Shown here in pieces: positions 46,122 through 55,390 of a DNA stretch of 64,000 nt. The notes under the pieces were generated by a model. It searched no databases and was not told the DNA's origin. It was given only the letters and a program-made list of their open reading frames with translations. Position 1 is the first letter of the stretch; each line of letters opens with the position of its first letter. The stretch is from positions 62,001 to 126,000 of the forward strand of contig NZ_JACHBL010000001.1 in the NCBI RefSeq assembly GCF_014200305.1, read 5' to 3'. The translations under genes and the position numbers were made by a program. This DNA is from Neomicrococcus lactis (lineage in GTDB: Bacteria > Actinomycetota > Actinomycetes > Actinomycetales > Micrococcaceae).

Positions 46122-46241
46122 ATGGAAAACACTTACTTGGGTCTTGAGATCTTTTTCTTGGTTTTGTTGGGTCTTGCTTCTTTGGGCATGGCTGGCTTCG
46201 CTGGACTTGTGGTTGCACGCTTGTTCAAGGGTCAGAAGTAA
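46122..46241 (+). CDS. 39-aa single-helix membrane microprotein
   Basis: A short frame, MENTYLGLEIFFLVLLGLAS and onward to VARLFKGQK, with one long hydrophobic helix and a basic C-terminal end. TAGGAT at 46109-46114 lies 7 nt before the ATG, the same leaderless arrangement as in larger genes here. An in-frame ATG at 46113 is possible. It sits in the 157-bp gap between the membrane gene and the nitrobindin-like gene. Coding is inferred from the hydrophobic pattern, the promoter spacing and the gap; function is unknown. Confidence 0.55.
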   Translation: MENTYLGLEIFFLVLLGLASLGMAGFAGLVVARLFKGQK

Positions 46242-46254
46242 GTAGACCTTCAGC

Positions 46255-46947
46255 ATGGCAATTGAAATCCCTACGGATCTCACTCCTGAACTAGTACCGC
46301 TGTCATGGTTGATCGGTACCTGGGAAGGAATGGGTCGCCTCGGGGAAGGCGAAGCCGACGACGAATACTTCGTGCAGCGCGTGGAGTTCCGAGCCACCGG
46401 TCTTCCATATTTGGAATACCGCTCCGAGAGCTGGGTCTCCGACAACACTGGCACGAAGTTGCGCCCTTTGGGGATTGAACTCGGCTTCTGGCAACTTGAA
46501 CGTCCCCTCGAAGACGCCGACGGTGGTCCCGGAATGATTCCCGGTGACCTGTACCCAGTGTTGCGTTCGGCCGAGGACGTGGAGAAGCTGCGCAATGACG
46601 ACGGCGGCTTCGACATTCAAGTGAGCATCACGCATCCGCGTGGCCTGACGGAGATGTATTACGGCCAGATCAAGGGTCCGCAAATTCATGTTGCGACCGA
46701 CTTGGTTATGCGCGGTACCCATTCCAAGGAATACGCCTCTGCCACGCGAATCTACGGACTCGTCAACGGAGACCTGTTCTGGCGATGGGATGCAAGCATC
46801 GGCGGCAACGAGCTCGCCGCTCATGCTTCTGCCGCACTCAAAAAGATCGCCGCTCCGGCGCCGGTCGAAACTTCGGACGCTCCAAGCGAGACGTCACCTG
46901 AGAACGATCAGTCTGATGCTGATCACGGAGAGACTAACCAGCAGTGA
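46255..46947 (+). CDS. Nitrobindin-like haem-binding beta-barrel protein
   Basis: A 230-aa member of the FABP-like/nitrobindin family. The signature GTWEGMG is present near the N-terminus and the beta-barrel covers about residues 15-190. The acidic, low-complexity tail (SDAPSETSPENDQSDADHGE) is an addition. The histidine in the barrel's C-terminal part is the likely haem ligand; binding of haem or NO is known for relatives only. It overlaps ygfZ by 4 bp. Confidence 0.87.
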   Translation: MAIEIPTDLTPELVPLSWLIGTWEGMGRLGEGEADDEYFVQRVEFRATGLPYLEYRSESWVSDNTGTKLRPLGIELGFWQLERPLEDADGGPGMIPGDLYPVLRSAEDVEKLRNDDGGFDIQVSITHPRGLTEMYYGQIKGPQIHVATDLVMRGTHSKEYASATRIYGLVNGDLFWRWDASIGGNELAAHASAALKKIAAPAPVETSDAPSETSPENDQSDADHGETNQQ

Positions 46948-48032
46948 CCTATCTTTCAGCACTCTTGCAACGACCAGGTGCCGTAGCCGGCACAGGACGA
47001 GATGCAGGAGTTGCGTCGCATTACGGATCTCCTTTGCCCGAACAACGGGCGCTGGACCGTGGCCTCGCCGTTGCGGACTTGTCGCAGCTCGGCGTCGTGA
47101 AAGTGACCGGCGAAGATCGCGGCCGCTGGCTTCACTCTCTTGCTTCTCAAGCGCTCAACAACCTCAAGCCAGGAGACTCCACGCGCTCCTTATTCTTGAC
47201 GATTCAGGGCCGTATCGACTTCGATACCAAAGTCCTTGAAACCGAGGACAGCACGCTTCTCATCACCGAACGAGAAAGCGCTGCACCGCTGGCCGCTTTC
47301 CTGAACTCCATGCGCTTTATGATGCGCGTCGAAGTCACCGATGAAACGGATCACTGGGCTGTACTGGGCGCACGGAAAGCACTCGTTGAAGGTGCCCTGA
47401 CCTGGGTGGATCCGTGGCCGCACGTCGGCATCGGCGGATTCTCCTACTCAGGCCCACAGCACCCAGCAGAAGACACCACGTGGATTGAGCAGCTCATTCC
47501 GCTCGAAGAGCTGGATGCAACCGTTGCCGCTCTCCAGGCTCAAGGCGTGTCCTTGGCTGGCACCACGGCTGTTGAAGCGTTGCGCATTGCCGACTGGAAG
47601 CCACGATTCGGCGCCGAGACGGATGAGAAGACCATCCCTCACGAGCTCGATTTGCTGCGTACCTCTGTGCACCTCGCCAAGGGCTGCTACAAGGGCCAAG
47701 AAACGATCGCGCGAGTCCACAACCTCGGACACCCGCCACGCCGCTTGGTGTTTTTGCACCTCGACGGCAGCGAGCACACCCTTCCGGAGCCCGGTAGCGA
47801 GGTTCATCTCGACGGTCGTAACATCGGCAAGATCACCACGAGCGCTTTGCACTACGAGGCTGGCCCCATTGCGCTAGCGCTCATCAAGCGTGCCGTGGAT
47901 CCCGAAGCCACGCTCGAGATTGTTGAGGAATCGGGCGCGAAGAGCCCCGCAACTCAAGAAGTGATCGTCTCTACTGACGCGGGCCAGGTTGTTGGCCGCG
48001 CCAAGGGCTTCATCAAGCCGCCCACGCGCTAA
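46944..48032 (+). CDS. ygfZ: Folate-binding protein YgfZ
   Basis: A 362-aa GcvT-like protein that uses tetrahydrofolate and supports iron-sulfur cluster enzymes. The family signature is KGCYKGQETIAR. It starts with GTG inside the stop of the nitrobindin-like gene (GTGA), so the two are coupled; a haem-protein/Fe-S pairing is plausible but unproven. Confidence 0.92.
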   Translation: MTYLSALLQRPGAVAGTGRDAGVASHYGSPLPEQRALDRGLAVADLSQLGVVKVTGEDRGRWLHSLASQALNNLKPGDSTRSLFLTIQGRIDFDTKVLETEDSTLLITERESAAPLAAFLNSMRFMMRVEVTDETDHWAVLGARKALVEGALTWVDPWPHVGIGGFSYSGPQHPAEDTTWIEQLIPLEELDATVAALQAQGVSLAGTTAVEALRIADWKPRFGAETDEKTIPHELDLLRTSVHLAKGCYKGQETIARVHNLGHPPRRLVFLHLDGSEHTLPEPGSEVHLDGRNIGKITTSALHYEAGPIALALIKRAVDPEATLEIVEESGAKSPATQEVIVSTDAGQVVGRAKGFIKPPTR

Positions 48033-48072
48033 CCGAAGTCGGCCACGCGTCAACGGACGTTGAACCGCCGGA

Positions 48073-48837
48073 CTAACGCGGCGGCGTCGTAGTTTCGCCC
48101 AAGAAGACGGACGTCACTGAGCCTGATAACTCGAATCCCAGTGATTCTGCCAAGGTCATTGCCGCGGCATTTCCCATACCCACGCGCAATTGCGGCACCA
48201 AGCCGTCAGAGAGTGCGTCCTCGGCCGCGACGCCGGTGATGAACTTTCCAAAGCCCTGGAGTCGCGATTCGGGGGAGACCAGGACGGCGATGTCAGCCAC
48301 CAGGCCTTCCCAGACGTCGTAGGCACTCGTAGACCACCGCGCTGATTCGTCTTCGTCAACGGCCGTGAATTGGTGATCTCGCGCGCTGGGATGGGTGTAG
48401 ATGAAATCGTCTGCCGGGCACTGCCGTTCGAGCGCTTGCGAATCTTCGCGGCTCAAAGACACCACTACACGGTCCGGATTCTCGACGCGAGGCTGCGCAT
48501 ACTGCGGGACCTCGTCGAGTAAGTAGATGGCCTCTTCGCTCAAGATCCGAGCATCACGGTAGCCATAGTGCCGCGCCATGTCCACGAGCAACCGCGGGTC
48601 AGCAATTTCAGACGCAGGGGCATTTTCGCAGGCCTCGACGAACCATTGCGGGGCAATGAGTGCGGACGCTTGAACCAACTGCAAATAGGTAGCGCGAGTC
48701 GCCGCTTGGCGGGAAGTCTTGAGGGTGAAGTCAGAGCTCTCGCCCATCGCGCCCGCGTGCAACGACTGATCTGAAAGCCCCAGGATGCGAGACCATGCGA
48801 GGGCCGCAACTGAACGGCTACTAGCTGAGAGTCTCAT
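48073..48837 (-). CDS. GNAT family acetyltransferase
   Basis: A 254-aa protein whose C-terminal half (about residues 120-250) forms a GNAT domain with the acetyl-CoA loop VSPESRLQGFGKFIT. The end reads TLAESLGFELSGSVTSVFL. The N-terminal part is a helical domain of unknown role. Substrate unknown. It converges on ygfZ and follows pfkA's 3' end on the same strand only after a gap. Confidence 0.8.
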   Translation of the reverse strand: MRLSASSRSVAALAWSRILGLSDQSLHAGAMGESSDFTLKTSRQAATRATYLQLVQASALIAPQWFVEACENAPASEIADPRLLVDMARHYGYRDARILSEEAIYLLDEVPQYAQPRVENPDRVVVSLSREDSQALERQCPADDFIYTHPSARDHQFTAVDEDESARWSTSAYDVWEGLVADIAVLVSPESRLQGFGKFITGVAAEDALSDGLVPQLRVGMGNAAAMTLAESLGFELSGSVTSVFLGETTTPPR

Positions 48838-48890
48838 GGTTTGGTGCCGGCGCTTTCCTATGCTGCTGAACTACTGGTTCTTCTACCGTA

Positions 48891-49919
48891 CTAGCCAAAG
48901 AGGACGGCTACCTCTTCATAACGGCTCTTCGGAACGGTTTTCAGGCTATGCAAGGCGGCGGAGAGCGGAACTCGGTGGATATTCGTGCCCTCGAGTGCCA
49001 CCATTTCACCCCACGCGCCATCGTGGGCGGCCTCAGCCGCAGCCATGCCCAAGCGAGTTGCCAAGACGCGGTCATAAGCGGTGGGAACACCGCCGCGCTG
49101 AATGTAGCCGAGCGTGGTGCAACGCGTTTCGATGCCGGTGCGTTCTTGGATGATGCGGGCGACCACTTCGCCGATTCCGCCCAGTCGAGGGCGGCCAGCT
49201 TCATCTAAGCCCAGGTGCGAATATGCCTCGCCGGTCTCACCCATGACAAAGCCTTCAGCAACCACTACGAGGGGCCCACGACCGCGGTCGTACGCTTCTT
49301 GTACCCAGTTCACAACATCGTCGGCAGATGCCGGTACCTCGGGGATCAAGATGGCGTGGGCGCCAGCTGCCATGCCTGCATGGAGGGCGATCCACCCGGC
49401 GTGACGACCCATAACTTCAGCCACCATGACGCGGTGATGGGACTCGCCCGTAGTCCGCAAGCGGTCAATGGCTTCGGTGCCGATCTGCACGGCAGTGTCG
49501 AAGCCGAAGGTGTAGTCCGTACCATTGAGATCGTTGTCGATGGTCTTCGGAACACCCACGATGGGTAACCCGGCCTCGGCGAGACGATTGGCTCCGGCGA
49601 GCGATCCTTCGCCACCGATCACCATGAGCGCGTCCACCTTGTGGTCCTTGAGGACCTTGGAAATATGCTCGGGGCCACCGAGTGGGCCCTCGTAAGGATT
49701 GACGCGAGAGGTGCCCAGAATGGTGCCACCCTGCTTGGAAATACCGCGGACGGTGCCACGCGGAAGGTTCATGAAGTCGCCTTCCTTGACGCCTCGCCAG
49801 CCGTCTCTGAAGCCAACGAACTCGTCCCCGTGGCGCTTAATGCCGCCGAGGACTGCTCCTCGAATCACTGCATTGAGTCCCGGGCAGTCTCCACCGCTCG
49901 TCATGATGCCAATTCTCAT
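48891..49919 (-). CDS. pfkA: 6-phosphofructokinase
   Basis: Glycolytic enzyme of 342 aa. The nucleotide loop GIMTSGGDCPGLNAVIRG opens the protein. The phosphoryl-donor site reads GGEGSL and the catalytic site PKTIDNDL. Glycine in GGEGS is the mark of ATP users (pyrophosphate users have GGEDS/GGDDS), while lysine in PKTIDND is commoner in pyrophosphate users. This mixed signature is typical of actinobacterial enzymes. ATP dependence is inferred. Confidence 0.95.
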   Translation of the reverse strand: MRIGIMTSGGDCPGLNAVIRGAVLGGIKRHGDEFVGFRDGWRGVKEGDFMNLPRGTVRGISKQGGTILGTSRVNPYEGPLGGPEHISKVLKDHKVDALMVIGGEGSLAGANRLAEAGLPIVGVPKTIDNDLNGTDYTFGFDTAVQIGTEAIDRLRTTGESHHRVMVAEVMGRHAGWIALHAGMAAGAHAILIPEVPASADDVVNWVQEAYDRGRGPLVVVAEGFVMGETGEAYSHLGLDEAGRPRLGGIGEVVARIIQERTGIETRCTTLGYIQRGGVPTAYDRVLATRLGMAAAEAAHDGAWGEMVALEGTNIHRVPLSAALHSLKTVPKSRYEEVAVLFG

Positions 49920-49970
49920 GTAAGTCTTCGCTTTCTGCTCGCGCTGTCACACTTGCTACGGAGCACAGCA

Positions 49971-50006
49971 CTGGGCTCACCCTCTGAGTGTATCGGGTGA
50001 GCCCAG
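49971..50006 (-). terminator. Terminator of the PspC operon
   Basis: CTGGGCTCACCC (49971-49982) and its exact complement (49995-50006) form a 12-bp stem just beyond the stop of the minus-strand PspC gene. Confidence 0.75.
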
Positions 50007-50025
50007 CGGCAAATCATTCATGAAA

Positions 50026-50277
50026 TTAGCGCCGCATTCCAGGACCCAAAACGCGCTCCAGCGGAATGCTGTTGTCTTGCCACGGCAGCACCAGCCATGC
50101 GACAAGATACGTCACCCAGCCAATGACGGGCAGGGCGAACGCAATCAGCATGAGCAAGCGGACCAAGAGTGGGTTGAGACCGAACTTAGCTGCTATTCCG
50201 CCGCACACTCCGCCGAGCCAGCGTTCCGGGCCACGGCGAAAGGGGAGAGCGCGAAGGGAGTCATAGACAGGTTCCAT
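50026..50277 (-). CDS. Small PspC domain protein
   Basis: An 83-aa protein consisting of one PspC domain: RRGPERWLGGVCGGIAAKFG followed by a membrane helix (LLMLIAFALPVIGWVTYLVA). It ends the three-gene minus-strand unit that diverges from the sensor kinase. PspC domains sense envelope stress; the role of this short copy is inferred. Confidence 0.88.
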   Translation of the reverse strand: MEPVYDSLRALPFRRGPERWLGGVCGGIAAKFGLNPLLVRLLMLIAFALPVIGWVTYLVAWLVLPWQDNSIPLERVLGPGMRR

Positions 50278-50279
50278 GG

Positions 50280-50567
50280 TTAGGCCTTTCCGTCTGATTG
50301 TCGGTGAGTGAGAATGCCGCCAATGATCATGAGAAAACCAGCGCCAGCCAGGAGCGATACTCCCACTATTGCAGGATCAAACGTCCAGTTGAGGAGATTC
50401 GCTCCCAGCACGAGGACTGCGACGACGATCGCTACCAGTCCCAGCACCAGCGTGGCGGTGGGGAAAGGGTGACGGTGTGCGACGGCCGGTGCTGACGGCG
50501 AGAGCTGCTCTTCAGGATCGAAGAAGTTCTCCACGGGTTCGTCAGGTGTGGATGGTTGGGTGCTCAT
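50280..50567 (-). CDS. Small two-helix membrane protein in PspC locus
   Basis: A 95-aa protein with an acidic N-terminus and two hydrophobic helices (FPTATLVLGLVAIVVAVLVL and a second one around ILLAGAGFLMIIGG-type sequence). I recognise no domain. It lies 2 nt from both neighbours and is clearly co-transcribed with the PspC genes. Confidence 0.75.
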   Translation of the reverse strand: MSTQPSTPDEPVENFFDPEEQLSPSAPAVAHRHPFPTATLVLGLVAIVVAVLVLGANLLNWTFDPAIVGVSLLAGAGFLMIIGGILTHRQSDGKA

Positions 50568-50569
50568 GG

Positions 50570-51898
50570 TTAGTTCGCCTCCGTGGTGACTTTGAGGTTG
50601 CCAAATGCACCGCTGACATGAACGGTAAGCGTTGGGCCTTCAGCGTCTTCGTTGAACGTAGTGGGGTTGTCTTGAATGAGGCTGGAATTTCGAGTGACGG
50701 TTCCGTCTGCGTCGGTGAAGACTACAGAGTAGAAGACGGCCCCGGTGTCCACCACAATGCGGCGATCATCAGGAATCTTCAGATTCACGTTGTTGAAAGC
50801 TCCCGTGATCTCCACTCGAGAGTCAGCGGTCAGTTCGCGTGCCATGTCGCGTACATCCACTGTGCGTGTCCCGAAGACCACAGGTTCCTCAATGCCCATG
50901 CCGGTTCCGGCGAACGCTGGGTAGGTATTCCAGTTTGCGTCCGAGCGCACCGTGCTGAACATCGTGAACAGCAACAAGATGATGGTGAACGGCACCAGTG
51001 CTCCGCCACGACGCCGTGTAACGGCCGCAAACAAGAGACCGAGACCCAAGACCAGCAACGCTGCCGCGACAGCTGCACGAGCGCCGAAGTCAGGGAGCGG
51101 AAGCCATCCTTCAATTTTTGCGAGAAGTACGGCTCCAGCGGCTACGAGTGCTGTGCCCAAGAAGATGAGAGCGATGTGTCCGGGGAGCTTGGGGCGCTCC
51201 ATCCGCTCAACTGCGCGCTCTGCAGCTACTCGCTGACGTTGCATTGCGCGATCGTAGTGATACTGCGTTCTCGGATCAGCAGTGGTGCCCGGTTGCTGGC
51301 CTGGATACGTGTATTGGTAGCTGTATGAATGATCCGAGGGGTTATCCGTTGCTTGTCCGGTGGAGGTGAAGCGCTGCGTGGTGTCTTGGTTGATGGATCG
51401 CGGATCCCGTCCCCGCTTTGACGTAATCAGGTAGATGACGAGCCCAATCACGCCAAGAGTCAGCAGAATTCGGACGAAGCCGCCGTTGTCATTCATGCCC
51501 CAGCGCATACCAAAGACTTCCGAGGTGCCAAACATGCTGAGCGCCACGAAAATGACCGCGCCTGTCATGCCTGCGCTCCACCGTCCGCGTCCTGCTTCTT
51601 GAGCATGAATGCGTCCGTCTGGTTCAGGCAACAGTGCCCACAAGACGCCGTAAATGAAGGGGCCCGTCATCGTGAGGATGCCAAGAACCACAAAGATGCC
51701 GCGGGCCAGCGTGGGATCGATGCCCAAACGCCGCGCGATTCCGCCCACAACACCGCCAACCCAGCGGTCGGAGGAGCGCGTCAGATCAATCGAACGAAGC
51801 CAGGTGAAGAACGCGGCTTCTGGCTCGGCAGCTGGGAACGGTGGGCGAGGAGTCTCGTCCGGCTGCTCATCAGGACGAGGAGAGGATGATTCGGTCAT
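50570..51898 (-). CDS. PspC domain multi-pass protein, EsrI/LiaF-like
   Basis: A 442-aa protein. A Pro-rich acidic N-terminus leads to a PspC domain (SSDRWVGGVVGGIARRLGID), several membrane helices, and an extracytoplasmic C-terminal beta-domain (about residues 330-440) with a repeated pattern seen in LiaF-type adhesin-like domains (VEITGAFNNVNLKIPDDRRI). The open frame starts at 51928, but AGGA and the sequence MTESSSPRPDEQ favour 51898. It diverges from a kinase that carries its own PspC domain. By analogy with corynebacterial EsrISR it would be the inhibitory or sensing membrane partner. Confidence 0.85.
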   Translation of the reverse strand: MTESSSPRPDEQPDETPRPPFPAAEPEAAFFTWLRSIDLTRSSDRWVGGVVGGIARRLGIDPTLARGIFVVLGILTMTGPFIYGVLWALLPEPDGRIHAQEAGRGRWSAGMTGAVIFVALSMFGTSEVFGMRWGMNDNGGFVRILLTLGVIGLVIYLITSKRGRDPRSINQDTTQRFTSTGQATDNPSDHSYSYQYTYPGQQPGTTADPRTQYHYDRAMQRQRVAAERAVERMERPKLPGHIALIFLGTALVAAGAVLLAKIEGWLPLPDFGARAAVAAALLVLGLGLLFAAVTRRRGGALVPFTIILLLFTMFSTVRSDANWNTYPAFAGTGMGIEEPVVFGTRTVDVRDMARELTADSRVEITGAFNNVNLKIPDDRRIVVDTGAVFYSVVFTDADGTVTRNSSLIQDNPTTFNEDAEGPTLTVHVSGAFGNLKVTTEAN

Positions 51899-51943
51899 GA
51901 CATCAATCCTTCCGAACTCCATGAGCACCCGCTATGAGGTAAC

Positions 51944-52006
51944 ACCCTGATTGAACCCTGAATCAGTTCCGTTCACCCCCTGGGCTAGGGCAACAGAAGA
52001 CCCTGA
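51944..52006. promoter_or_regulatory. Three ACCCTGA repeats between the divergent PspC genes
   Basis: ACCCTGA occurs at 51944-51950, 51955-51961 and 52000-52006, all in the same orientation. The first two are exactly 11 bp apart, one helical turn, and the third is 45 bp from the second. This fits binding sites for the LuxR-type regulator of the locus; that is an inference. Confidence 0.5.
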
Positions 52007-52024
52007 GCGTGCTTTGATGGAGTC

Positions 52025-53335
52025 ATGCTTGACGCCACTACTCCGCAACGACCGCCCTTGGTGCGCGGTCCCGAACGCTGGCTCGCCGGCGTGTGCACAG
52101 GTGTGGCCGTTCACTTGAACATCGATGTTCGAATGGTCCGGTGGGCAATGGCCGGGCTGACTCTTGCCGGGGGAGCAGGCGTCTTCTTGTATGCATGGCT
52201 ATGGATCTTCGTGCCGCGTGCCGGAGAGACGGATCGCGCTCGCAGTATTTCTGAAGCGGGACAGCGTTCGGTGAGCAGCGCCGTCGTACGCAATGAAGAA
52301 CTGGACCGCAGTGCTGCTGAAGAGCCAGCGCGACTCAACCGCGGCATTGCGGGCCGTGAATTCTTGCTCGGAGCGATCCTGCTCATCGGCGCAGGCCTTA
52401 TTGCTGCATCCCTCTTCGGGTTTGCCGTTGATTGGCGAGTCATCTTGCCGGGCGCAGCGATTCTGGTGGGCGCAGTGACGGCCTGGATGCAGCTAGACGC
52501 CGACCGGCGAGAAGGCTTGCGCAAGGGCGTGAGCGCCGAACGCTGGGTGGGTGCCACCCGCCTGATTGTTGGACTGGTCCTCGTGATTGGCGGTTCGCTG
52601 GCGCTCCTGACGGGAGTAGTGCCCGTGGAGTCGCTCTTGTCCGGAGGCGTCATTGCACTCGCCATTATTGCCGGAATTGTCCTGGTTCTCTTGCCTTGGG
52701 GATTGCGCGAGTGGCGCCGATTCGTGGCCGAACGGTCCGCGGGCTGGCGGGCTGCAGACCGCGCAGAAATCGCCGCTCATTTGCATGATTCCGTACTTCA
52801 GACACTCGCGCTGATCCAACGCCGGGCGGATGATCCGCTCATGGTGGCGCGCTTGGCCAGGTCCCAAGAGCGCGAGCTTCGCGAGTGGTTGTATGGCCGC
52901 GGCGATGAAGCACCGGGCGACCTTTTCGCCACCATCAAGCGTGAAGCTGGGCGGATTGAAGACGATTTTGGCGGGGACATTGATGTGGTGACCGTCGGCA
53001 ATTCTCCGGGTGAACTTCCAACGGCCGACGCACTGCTGCAAGCAGCGCGCGAAGCCATGCTCAACGCCGTCAAGCACGGCGGCGGCGCAGTCACGGTCTA
53101 CTGCGAAGCGTCTCAAGACAGTGTGGAAGTCTTTGTGCGTGACCACGGCCCGGGCTTTGACGTTGCCGGTATTGCGGAAGATCGGCGCGGACTCAGAGAC
53201 TCGATTGTTGGCAGGATGGAACGAAACGGCGGCACCGCTCGCGTTTCAAGCTCGCCGGATGGAACTGAAATCGCCTTGCGCTTGCCGATCACTCACGAAG
53301 CACCGAGAACTTCCGAAGAACAGGACATGTCATGA
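52025..53335 (+). CDS. PspC-domain sensor histidine kinase, EsrS-like
   Basis: A 436-aa membrane kinase. It begins with a PspC domain (VRGPERWLAGVCTGVAVHLN), has about five membrane helices up to residue 225, then a HisKA_3-type dimerisation region with the phosphate-accepting His254 (AAHLHDSVLQTLALIQ), and a HATPase domain (REAMLNAVKHGGG, DHGPGFDV). GGAG lies upstream of the ATG. It overlaps the regulator gene by 4 bp. PspC fused to a kinase and divergent from a PspC/LiaF-like gene is the corynebacterial EsrISR arrangement. Confidence 0.9.
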   Translation: MLDATTPQRPPLVRGPERWLAGVCTGVAVHLNIDVRMVRWAMAGLTLAGGAGVFLYAWLWIFVPRAGETDRARSISEAGQRSVSSAVVRNEELDRSAAEEPARLNRGIAGREFLLGAILLIGAGLIAASLFGFAVDWRVILPGAAILVGAVTAWMQLDADRREGLRKGVSAERWVGATRLIVGLVLVIGGSLALLTGVVPVESLLSGGVIALAIIAGIVLVLLPWGLREWRRFVAERSAGWRAADRAEIAAHLHDSVLQTLALIQRRADDPLMVARLARSQERELREWLYGRGDEAPGDLFATIKREAGRIEDDFGGDIDVVTVGNSPGELPTADALLQAAREAMLNAVKHGGGAVTVYCEASQDSVEVFVRDHGPGFDVAGIAEDRRGLRDSIVGRMERNGGTARVSSSPDGTEIALRLPITHEAPRTSEEQDMS

Positions 53336-54015
53336 CCATCTCGCCGAATACCGGAGGAGCCCCCAGCGCCGCTCAGCATTCGCTACGCGTGGTCCTCGTG
53401 GATGATCACGGGATTTTTCGCGCTGGATTGCGTGCCGAGCTAGGCCCTGAACTCGATGTGGTGGGCGAAGCCGCGAACGTGGACGAGGCCATCCGCGTCA
53501 TTCAAGAGCTCGTCCCGGACGTAGTGCTCCTTGATGTGCATTTGCCGGGCGGACGTGGTGGCGGCGGGGCAGAAGTTGCCAAACAATGTGCGGGCTTGTC
53601 CACGCGCTTTCTGGCGCTGTCCGTGTCCGATGCCGCGGAGGACGTGGTGGCGGTGATTAGGGCCGGCGCACGCGGTTACCTTACCAAATCTGCGAATGGT
53701 GCGGACATTACGGCGGCGGCGTTCCGCGTAGCTGCGGGGGATGCGGTTTTCTCGCCGCGGCTTGCGGGATTCGTGTTGGACGCGTTCGGTACGACGGCGT
53801 CTACCGAGCAGGACGACAACCTGGACTTGCTGTCCGCCCGCGAAATGGAAGTCATGCGATTGATCGCTCGTGGCTACACGTACAAAGAAACTGCGAAGGA
53901 ACTCTTCATCTCCATCAAAACCGTGGAGACGCACGTGTCTGCCGTACTGCGGAAGTTGCAGCTCTCTAACCGCTACGAATTGGCGCGCTGGGCTTCGGAT
54001 CGCCGCATCGTCTAG
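53332..54015 (+). CDS. LuxR-type response regulator, EsrR-like
   Basis: NarL-family regulator of 227 aa. The receiver has Asp24-Asp25, the phosphorylated Asp68 (VVLLDVHLPGG) and the lysine in GYLTKSANG. The LuxR helix-turn-helix reads LSAREMEVMRLIARGYTYKE. ATGA overlap with the kinase gene proves coupling. It probably controls its own locus through the repeats at 51944-52006. Confidence 0.93.
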   Translation: MTISPNTGGAPSAAQHSLRVVLVDDHGIFRAGLRAELGPELDVVGEAANVDEAIRVIQELVPDVVLLDVHLPGGRGGGGAEVAKQCAGLSTRFLALSVSDAAEDVVAVIRAGARGYLTKSANGADITAAAFRVAAGDAVFSPRLAGFVLDAFGTTASTEQDDNLDLLSAREMEVMRLIARGYTYKETAKELFISIKTVETHVSAVLRKLQLSNRYELARWASDRRIV

Positions 54016-54041
54016 ACACGGCGATCCGATTCAGCAGGTGA

Positions 54042-55232
54042 TTAGGCCAAGAATCGCTTGAGGCGATCCATGCCTTCCTTGAGGTCGGCGTCGCCGAGCG
54101 CGTAAGACAGGCGAATGTAGCCCGACGGACCGAAAGCCTCGCCCGGAACCACGGCAACTTCAGCCTCATCCAAAATGAGCGATGCCAACTCGGCGGAAGT
54201 CTGCGGCGTCGTACCGGCAATGGTGCGGCCCAAGAGCCCGCGCACGTCGGCGTAAGCGTAGAAAGCGCCCTTCGGGGTTGGGCACTCGATGCCATCAATG
54301 GAGTTGAGGGCTTCCACCATGGCGCGGCGGCGGCGATCGAAGGAAACCTTCATCTCGTCAACGGCATCCAATGGTCCGGCGACAGCGGCCAAGGCGGCCA
54401 TCTGCGACACGTTGGACACGTTAGACGTGGTGTGAGACTGCAAGTTCGTAGCTGCCTTGATGACGTCCAGTGGGCCGGCCATCCATCCCACACGCCAACC
54501 GGTCATGGCGTACGTCTTGGCAACGCCGTTGAGGATGACCACGCGGTCTGCCAATTCAGGGGCAGCCGTGGCAATCGACGTAAACGAAGCGTCGTCGTAC
54601 ACCAAGTGCTCGTAAATTTCATCCGTGACAAGCCACAAGCCATGCTCGGCAGCCCAACGGCCAATCTCAGCAACCTGTTCAGGCGAGTAGACGGCGCCCG
54701 TGGGGTTGGACGGGGAAACGAACAAGAGGATCTTGGTCTTCTCGGTGCGGGCTGCCTCAAGCTGGTCAACCGTCACGAGATAGCCCTGCTCTGGGCCCGC
54801 GAAAACCTCTACAGGAACACCTTCTGCCAAGCGAATGGCTTCCGGGTAGGTGGTCCAGAACGGCGTAGGAAGCAAGACTTCGTCGCCTGGATCAAGAAGC
54901 GTCGCGAAGGTGTTGAAGACGGCCTGCTTGCCACCGTTAGTCACCAAAACGTGCGAAGACTCGATGCTGTAACCAGAATCACGCATGGTCTTCTGAGCAA
55001 TGGCTTCACGAAGTTCCGGAAGGCCGGCGGCAGGGGAATAGCGGTGGTACTTCGGCTGCTTTGCGGCCTCGATAGCGGCCTGCACAATGTAATCCGGAGT
55101 CGGGAAATCAGGCTCACCTGCGCCGAAACCAATGACGGGACGGCCCGCGGCTTTTAGAGCTTTTGCTTTGGCATCAACCGCGAGAGTTGCGGATTCTGCG
55201 ATCGATCCGATGCGTTGCGAAATGCGGGCCAT
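54042..55232 (-). CDS. aspC: Aspartate aminotransferase (class I PLP)
   Basis: A 396-aa class I aminotransferase, probably aspartate to glutamate. The PLP lysine lies in [33 protein letters not shown] and [17 protein letters not shown] are also typical. The open frame runs back to 55511 over the tRNA-Trp gene, which is not coding. GAGGA upstream of the ATG at 55232 and the family start [14 protein letters not shown] fix the start. Confidence 0.93.
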   Translation of the reverse strand: MARISQRIGSIAESATLAVDAKAKALKAAGRPVIGFGAGEPDFPTPDYIVQAAIEAAKQPKYHRYSPAAGLPELREAIAQKTMRDSGYSIESSHVLVTNGGKQAVFNTFATLLDPGDEVLLPTPFWTTYPEAIRLAEGVPVEVFAGPEQGYLVTVDQLEAARTEKTKILLFVSPSNPTGAVYSPEQVAEIGRWAAEHGLWLVTDEIYEHLVYDDASFTSIATAAPELADRVVILNGVAKTYAMTGWRVGWMAGPLDVIKAATNLQSHTTSNVSNVSQMAALAAVAGPLDAVDEMKVSFDRRRRAMVEALNSIDGIECPTPKGAFYAYADVRGLLGRTIAGTTPQTSAELASLILDEAEVAVVPGEAFGPSGYIRLSYALGDADLKEGMDRLKRFLA

Positions 55233-55335
55233 GGTCACTGTCCTCGAAGGTCGACGATGAAGAGGGGCGTTCAACCGAAAAGCGGCTATTTCTAGCCTAT
55301 CGCTGACTGACGTTTCATGCGGAAGAACTTCTCGG

Positions 55336-55365
55336 TTCGACTTGCGCGGCTTGATTGCGTAAACT
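55336..55365 (+). promoter_or_regulatory. Promoter of tRNA-Trp
   Basis: TTCGAC (55336-55341) and TAAACT (55360-55365) with 18-bp spacing, 25 bp upstream of the tRNA. Confidence 0.5.
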
Positions 55366-55390
55366 AATTCACCGGCGTGCAAACGTCTGA

